NCBI GenBank assembly: GCA_037045645.1
Contig: JBAOIH010000001.1
Span: 310,001 to 374,000 of the forward strand
Direction of reading: 5' to 3'
From: Nocardioides sp.
GTDB lineage: Bacteria > Actinomycetota > Actinomycetes > Propionibacteriales > Nocardioidaceae
DNA: 64,000 nt
Positions 1 to 7,818 of the stretch are shown piece by piece (within the stretch, counting starts at the first letter, position 1; every line of letters starts with the position of its first letter). The position numbers and the translations under genes are program-made. The notes below the pieces were generated by a model, which saw only the letters and a list, made by a program, of their open reading frames with translations, had not been told where the DNA came from and searched no databases.

Positions 1-370
1 CGTGCCGGCGGTCGGACTGGCCGCGGCGCCGGTGCTCGGCTTCCTCTTCGGCATCGGCTGGACGCCATGCATGGGACCGACCCTCGGCGTGATCGGGGCG
101 CTGGCCTTCAACGAGGGCACCGCCGGTCGGGGTGCGTTCTTGTCGGCCTGTTATGCGCTCGGGCTCGGCATCCCGTTCATCGTGGCCGGGGTGGCGTACG
201 AACGCATGCTCGGCGCGGTGCGGTTCGTACGCCGTCATCAGGCCTGGGTGACTCGGATCGGTGGCGCGATGATGATCCTGGTCGGGATCCTGCTCGTGAC
301 CGGCTGGTGGGCCGAGGCGGTCACCTGGTTGCAGGTGCAGTTGGCGGACTATTGGCGGGTCGCGATATGA
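1..370 (+). CDS. ccdA: Cytochrome c biogenesis protein CcdA, C-terminal part
   Basis: The window opens inside this gene, so only about 122 C-terminal residues are seen. CcdA is a polytopic membrane protein that carries electrons from cytoplasmic thioredoxin across the membrane to keep apocytochrome c cysteines reduced for haem attachment. The visible part has hydrophobic segments and the motif GWTPCMGP, matching the second conserved redox cysteine of the family. The reading frame is open from base 2. The stop TGA (368-370) overlaps the resB ATG at 367, which fits a ccdA-resB-ccsB operon for System II cytochrome c maturation. The true start lies outside the window. Confidence 0.9.
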   Translation, partial: VPAVGLAAAPVLGFLFGIGWTPCMGPTLGVIGALAFNEGTAGRGAFLSACYALGLGIPFIVAGVAYERMLGAVRFVRRHQAWVTRIGGAMMILVGILLVTGWWAEAVTWLQVQLADYWRVAI

Positions 371-2032
371 GCGAGAGGCGTGAGCGGCGGAGCGAACAAT
401 CCAGCACCGGCGCCACCAGCGAACTCGGGGTTCGCGAACTCCTCCGCTGGGCCTGGCGCCAGCTCACCTCGATGCGCACGGCGCTGATCCTGCTGCTTCT
501 GCTCGCGATCGCGTCGGTGCCGGGATCGGTGATCCCCCAGGAGGCCGTTGATTCGCTGAAGACGTCGGATTGGAAGGACGCGCATCCGACGCTGACGCCG
601 ATCTATGAACGGCTGGGGCTCTTCGCGGTCTATCAGACACCCTGGTTCGCGGCGATCTACCTGCTCCTGATGGTGTCGTTGGTCGGCTGCATCGTGCCGC
701 GGTTGGCCGTCTATTGGCGTGCCTGGCGGGCACAGCCACCGGCGGCCCCGCGTCGCCTCGATCGGATGCCCGAGAGCGGCACGTACACCGACGACGGCGA
801 TGTCCTCGACCGTGCGGCGGCAGTTTTGAAACAGCGTCGCTATCGGGTACGTCGAGGCAGCGACGAGCAAGGCGACTGGGTCGCAGCCGAGCGTGGCTAC
901 CTTCGCGAGGCGGGCAACCTGCTCTTCCACCTGTCTGTGCTCATCGTGCTGGTCGGCTTCGCGATGGGATCGCTGCTCGGCTATCGCGGCGGGGTCCTGG
1001 TGCTCGTGGGCGGCGGTTTCACCAACGACGTGACCCAGTACGACGACTTCGTCCCCGGCTCGCTCTTCGACCCCGACGACATGGAGCCGTTCAACTTCAA
1101 GGTCGACGACTTCACTCTCCAGTGGATCACCAAGGGCCCCTCGCGCGGCCAGGCTCGCAAGTTCGTCTCACATTTGACCTACCGCGACACGCCCACGGGC
1201 GACGAGCAGTCGTACGACTTGCGGGTCAACCACCCGCTGGCGATCGGCGGCACCGAGCTTCTTCTTGATCGGCCACGGTTATGCGCCGGTCATCACCGTG
1301 CGCGATGGCAATGGTGACATCGCGATCTCCGGACCGACCGTGTTCTTGCCGATCAACCAGGGGACCTTCGAGTCGATCGGCGTTGTGAAGGCGGCCGACG
1401 CCAAGCCGGATCAGATCGGGCTGGAGGGCAACTTCTATCCGACGTACGCCCGCTTCGAGGGCCAGGAACTCCCCGTGTCGGTCTTCGGCGATGCGCTGAA
1501 CCCCGCGATCTCGATGTTGGTCTACACCGGCGACCTCGGGATGGATGACGGTCGGCCACAGTCGGTCTACGCACTGGACAAGTCGAAGGCCAAGATGGTG
1601 CGCAACGCCAAAGGTGCCCCCTTCCGCGTCGATCTGAGGCCGGGTGAGACCAAGAAACTGCCCGATGGTCTCGGTTCGGTCACCTTCGAGCGTCTCGACG
1701 AGTGGAATCGGATCCAGATCAGTCGTACGCCCGGCAAGTTCATCGCGCTTGGTGGGGTCTGCCTGGCGCTGCTCGGCTTGATGGGCTCGCTGTTCATCCG
1801 ACCGCGCCGCGTGTGGGTGCGGCGTCGGACGCCGACTGCCGCGACCGTGGGCGGGAGTGACACACTGGCGACGATCCAGGTCGCCGTGCTGGACCGCTCC
1901 GGTGGGGGCGAGCCGGCCGAGGAGTTGGAGCAGATCGTGGCTGACTTGGGACTGCGTACGCGTGACCTGCCCTTTGAGTCCGCAGAAGACTCAAAGGGCA
2001 GCGGAGCCGAAAATGGAGGTGGATCGGCGTGA
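367..2032 (+). pseudogene. resB: Cytochrome c biogenesis protein ResB, frame broken by one inserted base
   Basis: ResB forms the membrane haem-delivery and ligation complex with CcsB/ResC. From ATG 367 the frame reads a ResB N-terminus with hydrophobic segments near residues 36-58 and 97-120 and continues to VNHPLAIGGTE. Translation then leaves the family sequence and stops at 1317. The family sequence resumes one frame later at LIGHGYAPVITV and runs to the stop at 2030-2032, including a last membrane segment before a basic stretch. Removing one T in the run CTTCTTCTT near 1259-1260 restores a continuous protein of about 554 residues. It overlaps ccdA upstream and ccsB downstream. Sequencing error is more likely than decay, because both halves are intact and the neighbours are functional-looking. 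Confidence 0.88.
1967..2001. repeat. Perfect 14-bp inverted repeat near the 3' end of resB
   Basis: CTGCCCTTTGAGTC (1967-1980) is followed by a 7-base loop and its exact reverse complement (1988-2001). The hairpin lies in the resB coding region, about ten codons before the stop, just upstream of the ccsB start at 2029. It codes for part of the hydrophilic ResB tail. It has no following T-run, so it is not a classical intrinsic terminator. It could slow ribosomes, stabilise mRNA or be a relic of an inserted palindrome. Confidence 0.85.
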
Positions 2033-3054
2033 CCGATGCAGGCTGGGAGACCCTGAGCGACCAGGCGGTCGCAGTGGCGGGGGTCGTGTATTTCCTTGCG
2101 TTGCTGTCGCACCTGGTCGAGTGGTCTGCGCTGCGGCATGTGCCGGTGGGGCGCAAGGAACGCGCTCGTACGGCCGTGGGCGTCGGCCCCGGCAGCGACA
2201 CGACACACATCGATGCCGGGCCGGTCGAGCAGAGCCCTGACCACGCCTCTGAGCGTCACCGCGCAGCGCTCTTCGGTCGACTCGGCCTCCTCCTCACCGT
2301 GATCGCCGCCGGCGTGCACCTCGTCTCGCTCGTCGGCCGTGGCATGGCCGCGGACCCCAACCGGGTGCCGTGGGGCAACATGTATGAGTTCACCCTCGCG
2401 GGGACCTTTTTCGTCACGCTCGGCTATCTGGTGCTGCTGCGCCGCAACAAGTGGGAATGGCTGGCTCCGATCGTCGTCGGCTTCGTGCTGGCCTGCTTGA
2501 TGATCGACGTGGTCTGGCTGCACACGTCGGTGGCCCCGCTGCGCGAAGCGCTACTCTCACCGTGGCTGGTGATCCACGTCGTCTCCGCAGTGATCGCCAC
2601 AGGTGGATTCACCCTCGGCGGGATGTTGTCGATCCTCTACCTGGTCAAGACCCGTCGCGGTGACCAGGGCACGTACCTCGCCCGTGTCCCCGACCTGGCG
2701 ACCCTCGACCGGATGTCCTACCGCGTGCACGCCTTCGCGTTCCCGGTGTGGACCTTCGCGGTGTTGATCACCGGCCCGATCTGGGCACACGAGGCATGGG
2801 CGCGGTATTGGAACTGGGACCCCAAGGAGGTCTGGGCGTTCATTACCTGGGTCGTCTACGCGGCGTACCTGCATGCCCGCGCCACCGCGGGTTGGAAGGG
2901 TTCTCGGGCGGCCTGGGTGTCGATCGTGGGACTGCTGACGCTGTGGTTCAACTTCATCGGCATCAACTACTTCTCGACCACGTCGATGCACTCGTACGCC
3001 GCGCCCACGGTGCAGGTGCTCCCGCTCGATCAGGCGGGTGGCGGGTCGGACTGA
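2029..3054 (+). CDS. ccsB: Cytochrome c biogenesis protein CcsB (ResC)
   Basis: This 341-residue polytopic protein is the haem-handling partner of ResB in System II cytochrome c maturation. The tryptophan-rich signature is clear in WNWDPKEVWAFITW, which in the family carries and presents haem on the outer membrane face. Conserved WGNMYEF lies further upstream, and several hydrophobic helices flank both. The start GTG at 2029 overlaps the resB stop by four bases. A hydrophilic linker of about 50 residues (around residues 38-85) separates the first membrane segment from the rest, as in other actinobacterial versions. The length fits the family. Confidence 0.93.
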   Translation: MTDAGWETLSDQAVAVAGVVYFLALLSHLVEWSALRHVPVGRKERARTAVGVGPGSDTTHIDAGPVEQSPDHASERHRAALFGRLGLLLTVIAAGVHLVSLVGRGMAADPNRVPWGNMYEFTLAGTFFVTLGYLVLLRRNKWEWLAPIVVGFVLACLMIDVVWLHTSVAPLREALLSPWLVIHVVSAVIATGGFTLGGMLSILYLVKTRRGDQGTYLARVPDLATLDRMSYRVHAFAFPVWTFAVLITGPIWAHEAWARYWNWDPKEVWAFITWVVYAAYLHARATAGWKGSRAAWVSIVGLLTLWFNFIGINYFSTTSMHSYAAPTVQVLPLDQAGGGSD

Positions 3055-3230
3055 CCGCGACGACGCTTGCGGTCCAGTTCGCGTAGGAACTCGTCGTCGT
3101 CGTCCGGCGCGATCATCCGCGGCAGCTCCTGGGGCGCGTGGTGCGTACGCGTGCCCATCCGCTCGAGCAGGGTGCGCGTGACCAGGTAGGTCAGCGCGGC
3201 CACGAGCAGCACGAAGAGCAGGAACTTCAC
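3030..3230 (-). CDS. Small membrane protein of unknown function
   Basis: A 66-residue ORF starts with GTG at 3230. It has one N-terminal hydrophobic segment (about residues 2-20) followed by a charged tail with an acidic DDDDEF patch and a basic RKRRR patch. The 3' end overlaps the ccsB end on the opposite strand by 25 bases. Topology and position suggest a single-pass membrane protein linked with the cytochrome maturation region. I do not recognise a named family. The ORF is short, so it could be spurious, but the clear segment-plus-tail organisation argues that it is real. Confidence 0.55.
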   Translation of the reverse strand: MKFLLFVLLVAALTYLVTRTLLERMGTRTHHAPQELPRMIAPDDDDEFLRELDRKRRRGQSDPPPA

Positions 3231-3290
3231 ACCATCCAGAGTAGGTCGGCCCCGGTGAGCGGGTGTACGCCCCCCAACTAGGCTGGCCCG

Positions 3291-3557
3291 GTGAAGGAGT
3301 TCTGGGTTTATACCGGGCTGCGCGCCCTGCTCTTCTTGGCGTCTCTGGGGATCGTCGGTGGCGCGTGGGCGGTGATCTCGGGCAGGGAACAGGTGCCGGC
3401 GCTGTGGGTGCTGGTGATCGCGTTCCTGATCTCGGGGATCGCGAGCATGTTCATGCTCAACGCGCAGCGCGAAGCCCTCGCGCGCCGTGTGCAGGCCAGG
3501 GCCGCCGCGGCGTCGGCGAACCTGGAGGAGCGCCGCGCCGCGGAGGACGTGGACTAG
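3291..3557 (+). CDS. DUF4229-type small membrane protein
   Basis: This 88-residue protein has two hydrophobic segments (about residues 8-28 and 38-58) and a charged, alanine-rich C-terminus that probably forms a helix in the cytoplasm. The layout and the motif YTGLRALLF match the actinobacterial DUF4229 family, which is commonly found beside cytochrome maturation and menaquinone genes; its function is unknown. The gene is convergent with the TrpB-like gene and overlaps its stop by four bases. Confidence 0.75.
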   Translation: MKEFWVYTGLRALLFLASLGIVGGAWAVISGREQVPALWVLVIAFLISGIASMFMLNAQREALARRVQARAAAASANLEERRAAEDVD

Positions 3558-4915
3558 AGCTGCGGCACTCCCGCCAGTGCGGCGGTGAGGTCCTCGTCGG
3601 ACAACGGGTCGTCGGCGAGGTTGCCTTCGAGATATTCGGCGTACGCCCCGAGCTCCAGCAGGCCGTGACCGGAGACGCCGATCACGATCACCTTCTCTTC
3701 GCCCGATTCCTTGCACGCCAACGCCTCTCGGCGGGCCTGGGCCAGGGCGTGCGACGACTCGGGCGCCGCGACCAGCCCCTCCGTACGCGCGAACTCCAGC
3801 GCGGCGTCGAAACACTCACGCTGGTGCAGCGCGCGCCCCTCGATGTAGCCCTGGTCGACGGCGTGCGAGACCAGCGGCGCCATGCCGTGGTAGCGCAGAC
3901 CGCCCGCGTGGATGGTCGACGGTACGAAGTCGTGGCCGAGGGTGTACATCTTCATCAGGGGCGTGAGTCCGGCGGTGTCGCCGAAGTCGTAGCGGTATTC
4001 GCCGCGGGTGATCGTCGGGCACGACGACGGCTCGACGGCCAAGATCGTCGGGTCCTGGTTGCCGTGCAGCTTCTCGCGCAGGAACGGAAAGGCCAGCCCG
4101 GCGAAGTTCGAACCACCACCGGCACAGCCGATCACGAGGTCGGCCTTGGTTTCGCCCGCCTTCTCCAGTTGGCGCAGGGCCTCCTCGCCGATGATCGTCT
4201 GGTGCAGCAACACGTGGTTGAGCACGGAGCCCAGGCTGTACTTGATCGCGTCGTCCTGCGCCGCGACCTCGACCGCCTCGGAGATCGCGATGCCCAGTGA
4301 GCCTGGGTGACCCTCCGGGAAGGCGCGCCCGGACTCGGTGCCTTGGCTCGGTGAGCGGTGCACCTTCCCACCGAAGACCTCGATCAGGGTGCGGCGTTGC
4401 GGCTTGGTGTCGTACGACGTGCCGACCTGCCACACGTCACACTCCATGCCGAAGAGGGCGCAGGCGTACGCAAGCGCGGTGCCCCACTGTCCGGCGCCGG
4501 TCTCGGTCGTCAGCCGCTTCGTCCCGTGCAGGGAGTTGTAGTAGACCTGCGGAATCGAGGTGTTGGTCTTGTGTGAGCCGGCCGGGGAGACGCCCTCGTA
4601 CTTGTAGTAGATGCGCGCGGGCGTCTCGAGCTTCTGCTCCAGACGGTGCGCGCGGTAGAGCGGCGACGGGCGGTACTGCTTGTAGACGTCGAGAACCGGC
4701 TGCGGGATGTCGACGTACTGCTCCTGCGAGACCTCCTGCAGGATCAACTCCATCGGGAACAGTGCCGACAGGTCGTCCGGCCCGACCGGCTCGTGGGTCC
4801 CGGGGTGAAGTGGCGGGGGAGGCGGGATGGGCAGGTCCGCCACGATGTTGTACCAACGCGTCGGCATCTCCGACTCGTCGAGGGTGAACTTGTGCTGATG
4901 AGGGAGTGCAGACAT
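3554..4915 (-). CDS. trpB2: TrpB2-type tryptophan synthase beta-like PLP enzyme
   Basis: This 453-residue fold-type II pyridoxal-phosphate enzyme belongs to the TrpB2 group of tryptophan synthase beta homologues, which act on serine and indole or related substrates, often without TrpA. The PLP lysine is seen at about residue 116 in GSHKTN, and the phosphate-binding loop CAGGGSNFAG follows. The length exceeds classical TrpB1 (about 400) because of the N-terminal extension typical of TrpB2. No trpA or other trp gene lies nearby, so it may salvage indole rather than work in the main pathway. ATG 4915 gives the expected N-terminus. Confidence 0.88.
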   Translation of the reverse strand: MSALPHQHKFTLDESEMPTRWYNIVADLPIPPPPPLHPGTHEPVGPDDLSALFPMELILQEVSQEQYVDIPQPVLDVYKQYRPSPLYRAHRLEQKLETPARIYYKYEGVSPAGSHKTNTSIPQVYYNSLHGTKRLTTETGAGQWGTALAYACALFGMECDVWQVGTSYDTKPQRRTLIEVFGGKVHRSPSQGTESGRAFPEGHPGSLGIAISEAVEVAAQDDAIKYSLGSVLNHVLLHQTIIGEEALRQLEKAGETKADLVIGCAGGGSNFAGLAFPFLREKLHGNQDPTILAVEPSSCPTITRGEYRYDFGDTAGLTPLMKMYTLGHDFVPSTIHAGGLRYHGMAPLVSHAVDQGYIEGRALHQRECFDAALEFARTEGLVAAPESSHALAQARREALACKESGEEKVIVIGVSGHGLLELGAYAEYLEGNLADDPLSDEDLTAALAGVPQL

Positions 4916-4981
4916 GCCCCGAAGTGTGGTGGAGACACCTCACCAAATGCGAGATATCGGGCAAACTCGCGGCAAATGTGG

Positions 4982-5116
4982 CTACTTCTTGGGGCCGTTG
5001 AGTCGGCGCTCGATGCGCCGCTCGGGCTGCCCCAGGATCTTGGCGAGGAGTTGGACGCGGTTGACGTAGGCGAACACGGCCAGGCCGACGATCGCCAGAA
5101 GGATCAGGAAGACCAT
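4982..5116 (-). CDS. Very small membrane protein, unknown
   Basis: This 44-residue ORF (ATG at 5116) has one hydrophobic segment at about residues 2-18 and a basic tail (PERRIERRLNGPKK). It lies just downstream of menA on the same strand with a 20-bp gap and could be co-transcribed with it. Single-pass proteins of this shape are common next to actinobacterial menA. No family is recognised and the call rests only on composition and position. Confidence 0.45.
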   Translation of the reverse strand: MVFLILLAIVGLAVFAYVNRVQLLAKILGQPERRIERRLNGPKK

Positions 5117-5136
5117 GCGAGCGAGCGTACGTCTGC

Positions 5137-6009
5137 CTACCTGACGAACAACGCCGCCGCGACCAGCACCGACCAGATCAGCTCTGCCATCCCTGTTGCC
5201 CCGAGGGCGGGGATCAGGGCCGGCCCGGTGGCGCCCTTGAGCACGTCTCGGGCCGGGCCGGCAAGACGAAGCAGGAAGCCGAGTCCGAACAGGGCCCACC
5301 AGGTGGTGGCTGCGGCCACCGCGACGACTGCGGCGGCTGCGGCGAGGACGAGCAGCGCATAGAGGCCGCGAGTGCGGTCTTCACCCAGGCGTACGGCCAG
5401 GGTGCGCTTGCCCGCGAGCGTGTCGGTGGGGATGTCGCGCAGGTTGTTGAGCACCAAGATCGCGCAGGCGAGCGCGCCGATCCCGACTCCGGCATAGAGC
5501 GCAGCCCACTCCCAGGTGCGGGTCTGGACGTACGTCGTGCCGATCACCGCGACCAGGCCGAAGAAGACGAAGACCATCACCTCGCCTAGACCGAGATAGC
5601 CGTACGGCTTCTTGCCCCCGGTGTAGAACCAGGCCGCGATCACACACACCGCGCCGACCGCGACCAACCACCAGGCCGTCGTCGCGGCGAGCACCAACCC
5701 GGCGATCGCGGCTACGCCGAACGAGGCGAACGCGGCGTACTTCACCGCTTTCGGCGTCGCGCGGCCCGAGCCGACCAGGCGCATCGGGCCGAGTCGGTCG
5801 TCGTCGGTGCCCCGGATGCCGTCGGAGTAGTCGTTGGCGTAGTTCACGCCGACCTGCAAGGCAAGGCTGACGATCAGTGCGAGCGCGGCCTTCCACCACA
5901 CGGCGTGCTCGGCGAAGGCGGCCACGCCCGTGCCGGCGAGGACCGGCGCGACCGCAGCGGGCAGCGTACGAGGACGCGCTCCGGCGATCCAGTCAGATGC
6001 AGTAGCCAC
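5137..6009 (-). CDS. menA: 1,4-dihydroxy-2-naphthoate polyprenyltransferase MenA
   Basis: MenA is an integral membrane UbiA-family prenyltransferase that attaches the polyprenyl tail to dihydroxynaphthoate, giving demethylmenaquinone. The first aspartate-rich Mg-diphosphate motif is at about residues 57-72 (NYANDYSDG followed by RGTDDDR) and the second at 188-196 (NNLRDIPTD), with many hydrophobic helices. I chose GTG 6009 (VATASDWIAG) because upstream codons lack family resemblance; an in-frame start at 6060 would add 17 residues. The 290-residue length fits. The polyprenyl donor could come from the synthase encoded at 32969-33991. Confidence 0.92.
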   Translation of the reverse strand: MATASDWIAGARPRTLPAAVAPVLAGTGVAAFAEHAVWWKAALALIVSLALQVGVNYANDYSDGIRGTDDDRLGPMRLVGSGRATPKAVKYAAFASFGVAAIAGLVLAATTAWWLVAVGAVCVIAAWFYTGGKKPYGYLGLGEVMVFVFFGLVAVIGTTYVQTRTWEWAALYAGVGIGALACAILVLNNLRDIPTDTLAGKRTLAVRLGEDRTRGLYALLVLAAAAAVVAVAAATTWWALFGLGFLLRLAGPARDVLKGATGPALIPALGATGMAELIWSVLVAAALFVR

Positions 6010-6060
6010 GAGGGGGGATTCTCGCAGGTGAGGAGTCACGAAAATCCGCCGAGGGGTCAC

Positions 6061-6402
6061 GAACGCGGCCGTCTCGAAACCATGGTGATGAGGGGGGTGT
6101 GGTTTCGAGACGCTCGCTTCGCTCGCTCCTCAACCACCGGCAGACTCGCGTACCGCCCCGGAGGGTGTGGTTTCGAGACGCTCGCTTCGCTCGCTCCTCA
6201 ACCACCGGCTGACTCGCGCCCCGCCCCGGAGGGTGTGGTTTCGAGACGCTCGCTTCGCTCGCTCCTCAACCACCGGCAGACTCGCGTACCGCCCCGGAGG
6301 GTGTGGTTTCGAGACGCTCGCTTCGCTCGCTCCTCAACCACCGGCAGACTCGCGTACCGCCCGGTGGTTGAGGAGGCCGCGGAGCGGCCGTCTCGAAACC
6401 AC
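6061..6402. repeat. Block of 68-bp tandem palindromic (REP-like) repeats
   Basis: Four near-identical direct units begin at 6097, 6165, 6233 and 6301, an exact 68-bp period. Each carries GGTTTCGAGACG, a GCTCGC-TTC-GCTCGC middle, CTCCTCAACCACC and a GC-rich linker. A divergent inverted copy closes the block (6363-6401) with a perfect inner hairpin GGCCGC-GGA-GCGGCC, and a partial inverted copy lies at 6066-6082. The block fills the gap between the menA start (6009) and the stop of the MFS gene (6404). Extragenic palindromes of this general type (GGTT...AACC ends) are common in Nocardioides-like genomes. ORFs through the block follow the repeat and are not genes. Confidence 0.93.
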
Positions 6403-6403
6403 G

Positions 6404-7750
6404 TCACCGTACGGGCGAATCTCCACCCGGCTCGGCCGGCTGCTCGACGATCGGCGGCCCCACCGGCGCCACCTCGACGGCCGCGTCGCTGGAAGCATCC
6501 GCGAGTACGTCGGGCGGCACGTGGGCCTCCAGGAAGCGCCGGGCCATCCGGGTCGACGGATGCAGACCGGCGGCGGCAACCGTGATCGCTCCCGCGATCA
6601 GCAACCACCCGGTCGCGCCCCAGTTCATCGCCAGGAACGTGAACGCCGCCGGCGCCCACACGCGGCCGAGCGTGCTGGTGAGTTCGGCGGCGCCCTGGTA
6701 TTCGGCCCGGCGACGCGGATCCATCAGGTCGGCCTCGAAGGTCCAACTGGCCGCCGAGAGATATAGCTCGGCACCGGTCAGCGTCACGTGACCGAGGAAG
6801 AACAGCACGATCGTCCAGATGCCCACGGAGTGATGAGTGGACAACGTGATGACGCACGAGATGATGAAGAAGACGGTCGAGACCCTGATCGCGCGCAGCG
6901 CGGTCGGCAGGTTCTTGACCCCGCGCGCCGCCGCGAGTGGCAAGAAGATGCACATCACCGTGTTGGTGCCGAAGAGCAACGACAGCACCACCCAGGGGGC
7001 ATCGGTCTTCTCGACCAGCCACAGCGGGATGACCAGGTTGAGGATCACCTGGTTGGTCCACAGCACGCCGCCGAAGAAGGTGGTGGCCAGCCAGCCGACG
7101 TTCTTCAATGGGCCCGGCCCGGCGATCTTGACCTTGCGCTCCTCAGGAGTCTTCAGGTCGTGCGGCGCGCTTGGCAGTCGGGTGATGTTGAACGCGTTGA
7201 TCAAGAAGATGCAGGCGGTGAACCACGGAATCGCCATCAGCAGGGTCAGCGACTCGAAGCCCAGCGCGATACCCGCGACCAGCGAGCCCATCGTGAAGCC
7301 CACGTTGAGCGCGGAATACATGTACGCCCGCGACTTCACCCGCTCGCCCGGAGGCAGGACGTCGATCGTGTACGCCCCGTGCGAAGCCCCACCGAGCGAG
7401 CCGATCACCTCCATCGCGACGGCCATCGCGACGTACCCCGCGAACGAATCGATGAACGGCCACGCGGTGAACATCAGCCCCTGCCCGCACGAACTGATCG
7501 CCCAGCCGCGCTTGGGGCCGATCCGGTCCGCGAGCAGTCCGGCTGGATAGGCAGCGAAGAAGGAGGCGATGCCGGCGATGGTCAGACCGAGGCCGACCTG
7601 GGCTGCGGTCAGGCCCACGACCTGGGTGAAGAACACCGCCGATCCGGCCATGAACGTGCCCTCGCCCAGCGCGAACATCAGCGACTGAGTCGCCAACCGC
7701 CCCGCCAACGGTGTGGGTGGGGTGAGGTAGTTCTTCAGGGCGGTGAACAT
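6404..7750 (-). CDS. Major facilitator superfamily transporter
   Basis: This 448-residue protein has about twelve hydrophobic segments. An MFS loop signature follows the second helix (GLLADRIGPKRGW), and a long cytoplasmic loop near the centre contains KTPEERKVK. The C-terminal 45 residues are hydrophilic, rich in Pro, Ala and Val. The substrate cannot be read from the sequence; it sits between menA and menE without obvious pathway logic. It is transcribed toward the repeat block and its stop (6404-6406) lies three bases from the last repeat copy. The 68 bp to the menE start are a divergent promoter region. Confidence 0.85.
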   Translation of the reverse strand: MFTALKNYLTPPTPLAGRLATQSLMFALGEGTFMAGSAVFFTQVVGLTAAQVGLGLTIAGIASFFAAYPAGLLADRIGPKRGWAISSCGQGLMFTAWPFIDSFAGYVAMAVAMEVIGSLGGASHGAYTIDVLPPGERVKSRAYMYSALNVGFTMGSLVAGIALGFESLTLLMAIPWFTACIFLINAFNITRLPSAPHDLKTPEERKVKIAGPGPLKNVGWLATTFFGGVLWTNQVILNLVIPLWLVEKTDAPWVVLSLLFGTNTVMCIFLPLAAARGVKNLPTALRAIRVSTVFFIISCVITLSTHHSVGIWTIVLFFLGHVTLTGAELYLSAASWTFEADLMDPRRRAEYQGAAELTSTLGRVWAPAAFTFLAMNWGATGWLLIAGAITVAAAGLHPSTRMARRFLEAHVPPDVLADASSDAAVEVAPVGPPIVEQPAEPGGDSPVR

Positions 7751-7818
7751 GGCCGCAGAAGTCTGTCAGCGGGAACCGACATCTGTCGCATCGTTATTTG
7801 CGGTCTAGCGTTCGTCTT

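Noticed and set aside
1265..1317. Separate genes for the two halves of ResB with TTG start at 1265
   Set aside because: The second half starts in mid-domain without a ribosome site; joined halves match one ResB.
3554..4915. Threonine synthase or cysteine synthase
   Set aside because: GSHKTN, the long N-terminus and the CAGGGSN loop fit TrpB2 better than other fold-type II enzymes.
6061..6402. CRISPR array
   Set aside because: The entire 68-bp unit is repeated, with no unique spacers, and no cas gene is near.
5905..6766. Two plus-strand ORFs of about 200 codons across the repeat block
   Set aside because: Their proteins simply repeat the 68-bp unit (FETLASLAPQPP-like), overlap menA and the MFS gene, and lack a ribosome site.
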